A stretch of 6,855 bases of DNA from Solirubrobacteraceae bacterium. GTDB taxonomy: Bacteria > Actinomycetota > Thermoleophilia > Solirubrobacterales > Solirubrobacteraceae. Shown here in pieces: positions 6,507-6,855 of the stretch. The number at the start of each line of letters is the position of its first letter. The stretch's first letter is position 1. A model generated the notes under the pieces. The model ran no database searches, had not been told where the DNA came from, and worked only from the letters and a program-made list of their open reading frames with translations. The position numbers and the translations under genes are program-made. Location of the stretch: contig JAICUS010000333.1 in assembly GCA_025935735.1 (NCBI GenBank), positions 1 through 6,855 of the forward strand, read 5' to 3'.

Positions 6507-6855
6507 ATGGCCGCGGTCGACGAGAAGACCGACGAGCAGAAGGCGATCATCGAGATGGTCCGCCAGTTCGTCGACGAGCAGATCATCCCCCAGGCCGAGC
6601 ACTACGACTCGGCCGACGAGTTCCCCGAGCCGATCGTGGCCCAGATGCGCGAGCTCGGGCTGTTCGGGGTGACGATTCCCGAGGAGTACGGCGGGATGGG
6701 TCTCGACCTGACGACCTACGCGATGATCGTCGAGGAGCTCTCGCGGGGCTGGATCAGCATCTCCGGCATCGTCAACACGCACTTCATCGGCTCCTACCTG
6801 CTGATGAAGTTCGGCACCGGCGCGCAGCGCGAGCGGCTGCTGCCCAAGATGGCCA
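6495..6855 (+). CDS. Acyl-CoA dehydrogenase, N-terminal part
   Basis: The gene is cut by the right edge of the window; about 120 codons are visible. After a short lead, TDEQKAIIEMVRQFVDEQI and the following helix form the alpha-helical N-terminal domain of acyl-CoA dehydrogenases, then comes the family signature LGLFGVTIPEEYGGMGLD, followed by EELSRG and SYLLMKFG. These FAD enzymes oxidise acyl-CoA to trans-2-enoyl-CoA and pass electrons to ETF. The FAD-binding middle domain and the catalytic glutamate lie beyond the window, so chain-length class cannot be judged. I chose the ATG at 6495 because GGGAG stands 7 bases upstream; the in-frame ATG at 6507 (product beginning MAAVDEK) is equally compatible with homology and would suit a leaderless transcript. 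It is divergent from the acyl-CoA synthetase, whose product is the type of substrate it would use. Confidence 0.9.
   Translation, partial: MLAAMAAVDEKTDEQKAIIEMVRQFVDEQIIPQAEHYDSADEFPEPIVAQMRELGLFGVTIPEEYGGMGLDLTTYAMIVEELSRGWISISGIVNTHFIGSYLLMKFGTGAQRERLLPKMA

Noticed and set aside
1..6855. tRNA, rRNA, CRISPR array, insertion sequence or attachment site
   Set aside because: No spaced repeats, terminal inverted repeats, transposase-like protein or RNA gene signature was seen on either strand by eye.

Overview
The window is very GC-rich, bacterial and gene-dense, with GTG starts alongside ATG, strong G/C preference at third codon positions and long open antisense frames. Together with an acyl-CoA synthetase facing an acyl-CoA dehydrogenase and a short small lipoprotein gene, this points to an actinomycete-type genome, perhaps a soil lineage such as Solirubrobacterales/Thermoleophilia. 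The lineage is an inference from style; there is no rRNA or other marker gene here.

Layout. (1) Positions 1-1853, minus strand: a class III, HemL-like PLP aminotransferase (477-1853) followed 44 bases downstream by the N-terminal third of an NCS2/AzgA-type nucleobase permease (1-432, cut by the window edge). They may form one operon, driven from the 129-base divergent spacer 1854-1982. (2) Positions 1983-4183, plus strand: two genes that look like one nSTAND3-type STAND NTPase divided in two. The first (1983-3368) carries a degenerate restriction-endonuclease-like N-terminal region, a P-loop NTPase core and most of a winged helix. The second (3365-4183) carries the rest of the winged helix and a long helical C-terminal region. 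They overlap by GTGA. (3) Positions 4244-5065, plus strand: a secreted lipoprotein resembling the LppX/LprG-like beta-sheet lipoproteins. (4) Positions 5062-6477, minus strand: an AMP-forming acyl-CoA synthetase of medium-chain type, convergent with the lipoprotein gene and sharing a CTAG that holds both stop codons. (5) From about 6495, plus strand: the N-terminus of an acyl-CoA dehydrogenase, divergent from the synthetase across a spacer of fewer than 30 bases and cut by the window end.

How they work together. The synthetase/dehydrogenase pair fits activation of a carboxylic acid to its CoA thioester and then alpha,beta-dehydrogenation, the first two steps of a beta-oxidation-like route. 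The aminotransferase/permease pair is probably metabolic, but the substrate cannot be read from sequence. The split NTPase is the most unusual part: STAND proteins normally join effector, switch and sensor in one chain, whereas here the chain is broken in the wing of the winged helix, by either a frameshift or a genuine gene fission with translational coupling. No tRNA, rRNA, CRISPR array, insertion sequence or integrase was seen, and no gap longer than 300 bases lacks a gene.
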